Of a DNA stretch of 21,624 nucleotides, positions 14,952 to 21,624 are shown piece by piece. Position 1 is the stretch's first letter. The number at the start of each line of letters is the position of its first letter. Below the pieces are notes generated by a model, which worked only from the letters and a program-made list of their open reading frames with translations, was not told where the DNA came from and made no database searches. The stretch lies in assembly GCA_027943245.1 (NCBI GenBank), contig JANDJZ010000666.1, forward strand, positions 1 through 21,624, written 5' to 3'. Both the position numbers and the translations under genes were made by a program. Source of the stretch: Acanthamoeba sp. SK_2022b (lineage: Eukaryota; Discosea; Longamoebia; Acanthamoebidae).

Positions 14952-17402
14952 ACTCGCACGCAGAAAACGTTGCAGGTGGCATGTACCGCTTTGGCTCGTC
15001 GCCACAGCGTGGTGAGCACGCTGAACGTTCTGTCTCGGCTCATGAAGCCTTGGAACAGCAACTGCGCATAGGAGACAACGAGCGGTCGAGGTCAGACGGG
15101 GGAGGGGCACAGACCGCTTTGGCGAGGAGATGACGGACCTGTCGCTGAACCATCGAGCCGGGGCTCTGCACGACGACCTCGATGGCGTTGGGAATCAAGA
15201 ACGCGGAGCAGTCCTTGGTGATCGACACCACGTGCTCAAACGGGATGATGATCTGAAAAAAAGAAGTTTAACTACCACAACTACCACCACCATGCGGTGT
15301 TCCACCACACAAACGCACCTTGGTTGGTCGAATCTGGAGGAGGAGGGTCGACGTGAAGCAGATGAAGTTCTGTGATATGTATATCCGTCCCTGCAATACC
15401 GTGTGTGCGTGTGCGTGTGCGTGTGCGTGTGCGTGTGCGTGTGCGTGTGCGTGTGCGTGTGCGTGTGCGTGTGCGTGTGAAACGCTGAAAGCCAATTTCG
15501 TTCAAGGCAGTAGGTACCCGCGTGGGAAGGCTGACCACGCCCTCCTTGTAGTTGCACAGGTATTCTGCAAGAGCGATGCGCTGCCGCGTCAATAAGTGTG
15601 CCGCGCAAGCCGGAGAGAGCGAGCGTGATGTACGTTCGACAAGGACCTCGGTGTCTGCCAGGCTGAAGATCTGGAGAAGCTCGCGGCTCTCCTTGGGATA
15701 CTTGATCATCCCCAGCATGCGCGACAGAGGCTGCCCGGACACAATGATCGGTTCCTGTACGTTCGACCGCAACAAATACATGCGGGGCCGCTCGCAAGTC
15801 AGCTCACACCACACTTCTACGGCGGAAGACATCGGAGCAATGGAGGTGGACTACCGTCTCGTGTCGCTTCTCCCAAAGGAACCCGAGTATGGAGAAGCAT
15901 TCGTCTCGCCGCAGGAATCCGACAAAGATGTGCTGAAGGGGGATAGCAGCAGGAAGGTAAGCGAAAGGGCAAGGAGAGAAAGAGAGAGCATGTACGAGCC
16001 TTACCTTTTGTTTGTTCGTTCGCACGAGGATGGCGTTGGGGAAGACCAGGTGGCTCAGCGCCTTTTTGATGAGCACTACGTCCTTGAACCGGACCACCAA
16101 CTGCGCACGAGCGATGTGGTGAACAGTTGACTCCTCCGTATAGAACAGCGGGACAGAGGGGGAGGATAGCGGAGTGATGCAACGTACGCTGTTCCAGCGC
16201 AGGAAGGAGCAGGGCACGTAGGGGCGAAAACAGAGGTGGTGTTGCCACACGTAGAGCTTGCCCCAAATGTGAGTCTGCAGTGGTCCCTCCATCCCGCAGA
16301 TGTAGTCTGGCACGGCGAGAATCAGATGACAGTGCTGGCCAACACGCACATGCACACAGTCAAACGAGGAGAACATGATCGCGTGTACATTCGATGAAGG
16401 GCTCGCCTGAAGGCAGGCCAAAGGCATCCCGTTGCACTTGGATTTCGCTGGCATCTGGGAGGCGAGAGAGAGAGAGAGAGTAAGAGACGGCTGACCTACA
16501 AACGGCATGCAACGTCGTACCGAGCTCCAGGCTTTCCACCTCATCAGGAGCGACAGCCGCTGAGACTTCCTGGGGAAGCGCCAGCGCAGGCGCGACATAT
16601 TCACACTCCTCCTCCTCTTCCTCCTTCTCGGTCTCTCCTTTCGCGTGTGCGGCAGGGCGGGCTGCGGACTGATCGGTCGGCTGGAATCTGGCGCCGGACT
16701 GCAGCAACTCAGCCCGGGTCCCGCCCTGTATCGTCGCGGTGGCATCGGTCCACAGGCGCTGCTCGCCGATGCTGAACCGCTGGTGCTCCTTTGCTTGACC
16801 GGCGGACAAAGGGCGCTGGTTCCTCAGGGAGGCAATGGCTCGCGTGAGCAGGAGGGCGCCATCCGCGTTCTCCTCTAGATCGCGCAAGACCTGCGGGAGC
16901 GTCTCCAGGAGCACCTGGGGGAACATGTTAGTGCGCGCACAAACAGTCGAGTTCGTGTGAGGGCATGACAGAGTTGGCTGCAGGACCGCTGGAAGCGTAC
17001 TTCCCAGTCGGCTTCGAGTTGGCGGCGCGTAGCGGCGGTGGCCACGACAAAGGCCTCGCCTTCGGCAGTGCGGGCAACCACGTGTGGCCTGCAGGTGGAG
17101 GAGGGCTGAGTCTGACGGGCTAGGAGAGTTCTTCCGATGGCAAGAGCCTCGTACTTTGAAGGTTCCTCCTGGCGATCGTCTACATCGTGCTCAGGCCCAA
17201 CGTAAAGTTGCAGCAAGAACACACCAACCCGTGCCTCCTGCCGTTGAGCGTAGCGCGTGAAGGGGGGAGCACGATAAGCAGATTTAAAACGTCAAAACGC
17301 GGACTAGCGGGAGGGAGGAACCTTGCAATGTGCAAGGCGTGTTGCGTCCTCCACTCGATCGTCACTCGACACGGCCAGCGGCACGGGAGTGCAGAAGGGC
17401 AT
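9090..17402 (-). CDS. Multidomain PIP kinase: GRAM-GRAM-NmrA-EF-hand-PIPK fusion (about 1611 aa)
   Basis: I read one gene of 36 exons, total 4836 coding bases, in continuous phase from ATG 17402-17400 to TGA 9092-9090. All 35 junctions keep the frame and no coding exon holds a stop. Exon coordinates are given with the domain entries. Domain order: TBC1D8/9-like N-terminal region (1-237), GRAM1 (about 245-357), GRAM2 (about 385-500), NmrA-like Rossmann domain (501-819), NCS-like EF-hands (820-919 and 1136-1147) and PIP kinase (1192-1611). 17 of 35 donors begin GTAC; one intron (10084-10181) is GC-AG. Eight introns contain long simple repeats. Linkage of the parts rests on phase, absence of stops, and the lack of an initiator ATG at the NmrA start. 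The least certain links are GRAM2-NmrA and NmrA-EF. If it is one protein, it would bind a membrane lipid, sense calcium and possibly NAD(P)H, and phosphorylate phosphoinositides. Confidence 0.72.
9633..9695. repeat. (CA)n tract in a fusion-gene intron
   Basis: A pure 63-base dinucleotide tract lies in the intron 9624-9744, just after the DLKGS exon in gene order. The gene's RNA reads (UG)n here. It is complementary to the tract at 9925-9989 on the other side of that exon. Confidence 0.97.
9925..9989. repeat. (GT)n tract in a fusion-gene intron
   Basis: A pure 65-base tract lies in the intron 9889-10006, just before the DLKGS exon in gene order. The gene's RNA reads (AC)n and can pair with the (UG)n tract of the next intron. 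Confidence 0.97.
10686..10753. repeat. (CA)n tract in a fusion-gene intron
   Basis: A 68-base CA tract is followed by CA/GC-rich repeats (CACG units to about 10785), in the intron 10683-10893. The tract begins only three bases from the acceptor CAG of exon 30, leaving no ordinary pyrimidine tract on the sense strand except (UG)n. The next intron over (10252-10379) has a (TC)n run near 10296-10323. Confidence 0.95.
11629..13073 (-). other. Exons 21-25 of the fusion gene: NCS-like EF-hands and a charged linker
   Basis: Exons: 13030-13073, 12758-12906, 12646-12692, 12509-12566 and 11629-12447. EF1 loop is residues 836-847 (DANSDGLLQWED). EF2 is 870-881 (DSEGSGYVDFAQ), whose position 12 is Gln, so it is probably weak. 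It is followed by FARGMSVMTRGHMDERL, closely like the EF2-EF3 connector of neuronal calcium sensor/KChIP proteins. EF3 is 906-917 (DRDRNGVIHWTD). Residues about 925-1110 are a low-complexity linker with two related motifs (TRIPSGVLKRRS and KRIPSAILSSRA) and an acidic SESESENDSENENESE run. EF4 is 1136-1147 (DVNGDGNVALAQ). The 819-base exon is open throughout. A donor-like GTAAAAG within it (about 11990) does not fit any downstream acceptor in phase. Calcium binding at EF1 and EF3 is likely; EF4 is plausible. Confidence 0.82.
12916..12976. repeat. (GT)n tract in a fusion-gene intron
   Basis: A pure 61-base tract in the intron 12907-13029. The gene's RNA reads (AC)n. It is complementary to the tract at 13378-13437, and the two flank exons 20 and 21. 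Confidence 0.96.
13378..13437. repeat. (CA)n tract in a fusion-gene intron
   Basis: A pure 60-base tract in the intron 13370-13486, eight bases from the acceptor of exon 20. The gene's RNA reads (UG)n. Confidence 0.96.
14693..14740. repeat. (AAT)n trinucleotide tract in a fusion-gene intron
   Basis: About 16 units of AAT on the plus strand (ATT on the gene strand) in the intron 14643-14795, within the NmrA region. It is the only AT-rich simple repeat of this size in the window. Confidence 0.95.
14884..14948. repeat. (GT)n tract at the GRAM2/NmrA intron
   Basis: A pure 65-base tract in the intron 14876-14986, which joins the GRAM half to the NmrA half. The gene's RNA reads (AC)n, immediately before the acceptor GTCTTCAG. 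Confidence 0.96.
14987..17402 (-). other. Exons 1-12 of the fusion gene: TBC1D8/9-like N-terminus and tandem GRAM domains
   Basis: Exons: 17322-17402, 17001-17237, 16521-16914, 16389-16454, 16188-16306, 16005-16100, 15855-15932, 15634-15754, 15518-15564, 15319-15390, 15139-15252 and 14987-15061 (1500 bases, 500 codons). Residues 60-150 (VVATAATRRQLEADWEVLL, then helices) and the two GRAM modules follow the order seen in the RabGAPs TBC1D8/TBC1D9. GRAM1: FGLPSGEPFIEYYICGMEG, GKLYVWQHHLCF, LVFPNAILV, VGFLRRDECFSIL. GRAM2: FSLADTEVLVEQYLCNYKEG, GRIYISQNFICF, FLIPNAIEV, GFMSRDRTFSVL. GRAM folds are PH-like and bind phosphoinositides or proteins at membranes. In TBC1D8/9 a TBC domain comes next; here it does not. 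The last exon could instead end at 14967 (C|GTGCGA); the donor GCG|GTACAT is preferred. Both keep the phase. Confidence 0.82.
15401..15479. repeat. (GTGTGC)n hexanucleotide tract in a fusion-gene intron
   Basis: About 13 nearly perfect copies of the 6-base unit in the intron 15391-15517, which divides GRAM2. Alternating purine-pyrimidine sequence of this kind favours Z-DNA. The unit looks like a dinucleotide tract in which every third GT became GC and was then amplified. Confidence 0.95.
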
Positions 17403-17511
17403 CGGTGTTGTGTGTTCTTCCTCTTGTTTGCGTGAGGAATGCAAAATATTCGAGTTAATTTACGACTGCGAAAAGACAAGAAGCCCAAACTGCGGTGAGT
17501 TACCAACAAAC
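17403..17511. promoter_or_regulatory. Divergent promoter between the fusion gene and the costars gene
   Basis: Only 109 bases separate the two start codons, which point away from each other. The segment must hold both leaders and both promoters. It contains an AT-rich centre (GCAAAATATTCGAGTTAATTTA, about 17441-17462) but no textbook TATA box. Just before the costars ATG is ACCAACAAAC, a typical A-rich leader. Confidence 0.6.
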
Positions 17512-17966
17512 ATGGCAAAGGTGAGCAACTCTTCATCGATGCAGCAACGTTTGTGTTGATCTTTGTGGCGGCTGTGTTTTGGAAGCTTGCGGTCTCAATC
17601 AGCTCGTAATCACTCAACGTTTCTAATTCATTCAGGATTATTCGGTATCTGAGGAAATTGAGAAGCTCATCAAGTTCTGCGAGGACTTGTCCGGTGGCGT
17701 GGGTGGAACGTTCACCTTCAAACAGATCTTCTACGCTAAGGGCTGTGGTGGCGCTTTCGAATCTCTCGTCGGCACCATGATCGCGGCGAAGAAGCAGGTA
17801 CCTCACCACGCCATCCACAAGAACGTGCGTCCGGCGTTTGATTCCATGTTTGTGGCAGGGTATCATCTCTTACAACTCGCCGATGGGGAATCTGTTGCTG
17901 CAAGGAGCGCACGATGACGTAGTGATCACTTACAACGGCCGCCCCGAGGACAGAAAGCCGAAATAG
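17512..17966 (+). CDS. Costars (ABRACL) family protein
   Basis: Three exons: 17512-17520 (only ATG GCA AAG), 17636-17797 and 17859-17966, with introns of 115 and 61 bases. The product has 92 residues. It shows the costars domain over nearly its whole length: an N-terminal helix (SEEIEKLIKFCEDL), a short beta hairpin (GTFTFKQIFYAKG), the signature helix FESLVGTMIAAKKQGIISY, and LLLQGAHDDVVITY. The family (ABRACL in animals, costars in Dictyostelium and plants) is about 80 residues long and affects actin dynamics and cell motility; the domain is also found at the end of STARS proteins. The C-terminal tail NGRPEDRKPK is an extension. The first exon is 9 bases, chosen because it supplies the only nearby ATG in phase, with a good donor AAG|GTGAGC. 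Confidence 0.9.
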
Positions 17967-18104
17967 ATCTGTTGTATGATGTTACCAAGTGTACTCTACT
18001 GTAATCAGAAACTTTCATCTCTTGTGCGTTTGGTTTCGAACCTGCGTCAAAAAGTGGTGCAAAAGAAGTGTTTTTCAAATTGAGCTTTGGAATTCTACTT
18101 GGAG

Positions 18105-20373
18105 ATGGATGGGGAGGGCGTGGGCTTCCTCTTGGAGGCAAAACGGACCAAGGGGAAGCAACGGACCATGCCACAGGAGGAACACACAGACCTTGTTGTC
18201 GCCAAGCGAAGATCCTGCGCTTCGCTCAGAAGATTCAAGTCGAGACTGGAGGAGTGGGCCGAGGGGGACGGCAAACCATTGCTCCTTCTCGCATCTCGCA
18301 TTTTGTGGTGCGTTGCACATCAATCTCAATCAGTGCCGCCCAACTGATTACGGGAGTGCACCAATTTAATCATCTGCACAGGATGGTCGTCTTCTCAGGG
18401 CTTGCCGCCAGCATGCAATTTTGTACGTTTTTGCGTGAGTCCAGTCGAAGAACCACCACACGGCCAACTTGCACGTCGTGCAGGGATTCCGAGTCTCTAT
18501 GCGCCAGACAGCTCACACAAGGGCATCAACGTAACGGTCCTGCTGTTCAACCTCATCGGCTGCTTCATCATCGCCATCTGCACCGCCTTCAAGCAAGTAC
18601 GCACAATCTCTGTGTCCTTTTTACATACGTGGTGCTGGCCATCCACTCAAACGCAACGATGATGGTCTTCGTCTAGGTCAAGTTTCAGTACATGCAGTCC
18701 TATCTCATGTACGACGGCTTGCGTACGGGCTTCTGCAGCACGTTCACCACGTTTGGCAACCTGATAGAGGACACGGGCAGGCTCATCCTCTCGGGTAGGC
18801 TCTCCTCCTTCACGCTCTTCTCAACGACGGACATGTGAGAAAGAAAGCTAATCCTACGTTTCTGTTGTGATGTGAACGACGGGCACGTGCTGTGCTCTCA
18901 GGCATGTGGTGGCTGAGCTTCATCAACCTCTTCGCCACGTTCATCCTCTCCTTCTGCGTGTGGGAGGCCGGGCGCTTCGTGGCCCGGCGCTGGAAGGGAG
19001 GCGTGGCCTACAGGTACCCACCTCTCTCGACAGAACAGCTCATGCTCCTGCCCCGTGCTGAGCGCTCCTCGTACTGAGCCTTTCACGCGCGCAGCAAGAT
19101 CGAACAGGTCTTGGAGAACGCCGACCAGAGGATGGAGTATGAGGTGGAGAAGATGCTCCTCTCTCAGGTAGTCGCAGACGTCTACACGCGGCACGCGACA
19201 CCACTCTGACGTCCCAGCCTGCCCTCCCTCGTGTTGCATGTGTAGGACTCGTCGGGCTTGGTGCAGAGCAACGTCTACTTTAGTGGCTCGAACAAGCCGC
19301 TCTACAAGATCTCGCATCACCTGGAGCAGCAGCAGGTCAAGTCGAAGCGGCACCTGCACCGGTGGTGGCTGCTACGAAGGCACTACCTCATACTGGCCTT
19401 GATCGCACTGCCTCCTATCGTCAACTACATCGTAGGTCTGCGTTGCCCCCCCATGTGAGGGCTCTCTTTCCTCTCCTGCTCCCCCTTCAACCTCAGTCAA
19501 GCAGAGGGGGGCGGCCACCGCTGACTTCCCTCGCGGCTACTGTAGTGGCGACGCCCTTGTCAGGCCCTGTGATGCGGCTGCTGGACTATCCCTCTCATGC
19601 CGCGCTCGTCTTCGACTGGACCTGCATGCACATGCTCTCCGTGGCGGGCGTGTGCGTTGGCCTGTGCGTCTCCTCCATGAACTCGTCGAGTGGTCGCCAC
19701 GTGTAACAGGCTACAGACTCACTCGCCCGCTCGCGTGACCACCGTACAGGGCCGTGGATAGCTTCACAACGAGCACACGGCATAGCGTTCAGTGGGGCAC
19801 GTTCAAGAACAACATCGTGTCCTGCATCCTCATCGGGGCGGCCCACTCGCTTCTCCTCTTCCGACACTACTTCCCCTTTGGCGGGTCCTACTACTTCTCC
19901 ACCCTCACCTCGCGGTACGCGACCACCCATAGGCCGCTTCTTCTTTTTCTACTAAGGCTACTTCTGCTACTCAAGCTCAACGCTTTCTGTTGCTTCTACC
20001 TTTGTTTGTCAGATTCATCACCAGCTTCTGCGGCAGCGAGAGCTCTTTTGCTGGCCTGGTCGACGAGACGGCTGTCCTCTTCCATGTGCGCGCTCACAAG
20101 TGGACGTGGGTGCGTCGCCCTCTCCACAAACCTGATGCGACACTGCGACCCTGTCAACGCCATGTACCTCACGTGTTCGTTGTGGCTTCGCTGCAGGTTC
20201 GCAACATCGGCTATAACCTCTTCCTGTGCACGCTCGTCTTCCTGATCGTCATCTTCGCCGTGAGGTTCTCCGTCTTCTTTCACTACTTTGGTCCCGAGAC
20301 AGCCAAACTGTACTCCTCCCTCCTCCCTCCTCTCCATTGCCAGCGCACGCGTGCAACTCATCAGTTTCGATGA
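18105..20373 (+). CDS. FEX: FEX/CrcB-type fluoride exporter with two fused domains
   Basis: Eleven exons: 18105-18307, 18382-18422, 18484-18596, 18677-18794, 18902-19013, 19095-19167, 19246-19435, 19546-19702, 19750-19914, 20013-20085 and 20197-20373. All join in phase to 473 residues. Domain 1 carries GINVTVLLFNLIGCF (N104 in the pore helix) and GLRTGFCSTFTTFGN (FTTF 142-145). Domain 2 carries WGTFKNNIVSC and FITSFCGSESSFAGLVDE. These are the paired Asn and Phe-rich pore motifs of Fluc/FEX channels, duplicated in one chain as in eukaryotic FEX proteins, which expel fluoride at the plasma membrane. The N-terminal 65 residues are charged and cytosolic. A long linker (about residues 185-260) joins the halves. 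The C-terminus is uncertain: a 34-base segment from 20310 (GTACTC to GCCAG) may be spliced out, replacing the last residues by ARVQLISFDDLNPVVQ. Confidence 0.87.
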
Positions 20374-20864
20374 CTTGAACCCGGTGGTCCAGGTATATAT
20401 GCGGCGTATTCAACCAGTGTTGAAGCTCAAGCTGGGCCAGGCGAGGTCGCCTGCTGGCCTCCAGCTCGCCAGCTCGACAGCGGGTCGCCACGTTCAACTG
20501 GACGTTGGCTCGATCGCCTCGCCGCGTCATCGCACTTGAACAGGAGCGAGACCTCCCAAGCTAGCTGCACGAAGCGGGTGGCTTGCAGCGGCGCGGCTCG
20601 ACACTGAACCATACAACAAGCAAGCCCAGCGTTGATGATTAAAAGTTGGTGCAGGCGTGCACCGCCAGTAAAGCTAGCGGGTCCATAGAGCACGACGGGA
20701 AAGTGTAGAGCCATCTGCTACTTAATAGCGCAGGGCTGGCTCATTTTGGCGGGAAACCTTTGCCTGCGCTTGTCCGCGTTTTGTCTCCGTCATGTAGCTC
20801 CTTCAGTTTCGTATTCGCCTTTGACTGTTCACACGCCACGGCCGTCTCGTGCAAGCATACGCAA
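20374..20864. other. Intergenic region between the fluoride exporter and the coiled-coil gene
   Basis: I see no convincing coding exon. The first part may include the alternative C-terminal exon of the exporter (the frame is open to about 20539). The second half is the upstream region of the next gene and contains a perfect E2F-type motif. Minus-strand frames here have no recognisable content. Confidence 0.45.
20744..20756 (+). promoter_or_regulatory. E2F/DP-type binding motif
   Basis: The bases TTTTGGCGGGAAA match the classical E2F consensus (TTTSSCGC and its palindromic extension) without mismatch, 109 bases before the ATG at 20865. In animals, plants and Dictyostelium such sites drive S-phase genes. 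The match is seen; the binding is inferred. Confidence 0.5.
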
Positions 20865-21435
20865 ATGGATGCAATCAGTGAGGTAAACAGCAGCAGCACC
20901 GCTGCGTCCAACTTCGTTTTCCAATAAGCGAGTCAGATCCCTGCAGGTGATGGCGACGTGGAGCTGAATGAGTACGACCACGTTGACAAGAGGGCGCGTA
21001 GCGAAGTTAAGGAGCCGCTTCAGGTCGAGATCATCATGACAGCTCAGCACAAAGCTCAAGAACTGCTCAAAAGGAGGGAGGCTCTACTCGAAGGTTGCAT
21101 TCCGTTGTATCTCCTTTCGCATGCAAGTCTCACATGTCGGGCTTTCGTTGCAGACTCTACGGTGAAGTTGCAGAGGATCTACGAAGTATGCATGTCTCAG
21201 ATCAACGAGATGGCAGGCCAACGCTCCGCCGAATGCGAAGCGCTCCTTCAGGGTTCGTAGAGGTCAAGCCTGACAAAGCGCAAATGGGAGAGAACTGAGC
21301 GTTTCCTCAGCTTTGCACCAGGCCTATGCCGAAAACGACGAGCTCGCTAAGCACTTGGAGTTCATTCGTCGCAGCACCCGCGCCCTGTTCAGCGTGATCA
21401 GCCAAGACCCTAGTGACGGGTCCCTCCCCGAGTGA
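20865..21435 (+). CDS. Small coiled-coil protein of unknown family
   Basis: Four exons: 20865-20877, 20947-21093, 21154-21252 and 21311-21435, joining in phase to 127 residues. Introns are 69, 60 and 58 bases (donors GTGAGG, GTTGCA, GTTCGT). The N-terminus is acidic with a basic KRAR motif near residue 19. Residues about 30-112 are almost continuous amphipathic helix (AQHKAQELLKRREALLE, VKLQRIYEVCMSQINEM, ECEALLQALHQAYAENDELAKHLEF), so a coiled coil is likely. The tail is short and polar (SQDPSDGSLPE). I do not recognise the family. An E2F-type motif upstream suggests a cell-cycle-linked role, but nothing in the protein itself proves it. The first exon of 13 bases was chosen because it gives the only ATG that joins in phase through a consensus donor. 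Confidence 0.72.
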
Positions 21436-21583
21436 CGAGGAACTTTCTGGCCGATATCGGCCCCTTCGCACCGTCAAGTAGGTTTATTGTCTAGCTAGCG
21501 ACGTTCGCGGTGATGGATGGGGATCTCCGGCTGCGCACGCCGGTCTAGTATTTCTTGTCATTGCAAGGCCTGTGCGTGGTGCA

Positions 21584-21623
21584 CTTCTCAGTCGTGGTGT
21601 GGCAGGGCTTCTCAGTCGTGGTG
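21584..21623 (+). repeat. Short direct repeat at the right edge
   Basis: The 16-base unit CTTCTCAGTCGTGGTG occurs at 21584-21599 and again at 21608-21623, a period of 24. It may be the start of a longer tandem array beyond the window. No function can be given. Confidence 0.6.
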
Positions 21624-21624
21624 C

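Noticed and set aside
9476..15495. Open frames made of CVCVCV, THTHTH or AHAHAH repeats
   Set aside because: They are translations of the intronic CA/GT and GTGTGC tracts in all frames, with no start context or splice logic.
17220..17222. GTG at 17222 as start of the fusion protein
   Set aside because: The frame is open upstream of it, an acceptor (GGCAG|GAG) lies at 17238, and an ATG exon (17322-17402) joins in phase through a good donor.

Overview
The window looks like nuclear DNA of an intron-rich, GC-rich unicellular eukaryote. Most genes are cut into many short exons by introns of roughly 45-130 bases, and a large share of the 5' splice sites read GTAC. The gene set fits a free-living amoebozoan such as Acanthamoeba: a costars-family actin regulator, a PLAC8 protein, a duplicated-domain fluoride exporter and a DIRS-type retrotransposon. 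The organism is an inference (about 0.6). All exon structures were deduced by eye from splice signals, reading phase and family resemblance, not from transcripts.

Layout, left to right. (1) 1-1119, minus: 5' part of a low-complexity Lys/Glu-rich protein that runs off the left edge. (2) 1633-6169, minus: a complete DIRS1-like tyrosine-recombinase retrotransposon with inverted terminal repeats, an internal complementary region and gag, RT/RNase H and recombinase frames free of internal stops. It sits in the intergenic space between gene 1 and (3) a five-exon PLAC8 gene, 6368-7175, plus. (4) A secreted-protein gene, 8079-8774, plus, followed by a truncated second copy of its middle part (8868-9062). 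(5) 9090-17402, minus: one very large gene, read here as 36 exons in continuous frame. It encodes about 1611 residues: a TBC1D8/9-like N-terminal half with two GRAM domains, an NmrA-like NAD(P)-fold domain, NCS-like EF-hands and a C-terminal phosphatidylinositol phosphate kinase. (6) Across a 109-base divergent promoter lies a costars/ABRACL gene, 17512-17966, plus. (7) A two-domain FEX fluoride exporter, 18105-20373, plus. (8) A small coiled-coil protein gene, 20865-21435, plus, with an E2F-type site upstream.

The most interesting object is gene 5. It joins membrane-lipid-binding modules, a possible redox-cofactor sensor, a calcium sensor and a PIP kinase in one chain, a combination I do not know from the literature. 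Its introns carry a set of 60-80 base CA/GT tracts in both orientations. Two pairs of complementary tracts flank exon blocks whose lengths are multiples of three: the kinase DLKGS exon and the NmrA/EF-hand junction. The DIRS element is intact enough to define its own termini, circle junction and 4-base target identity.
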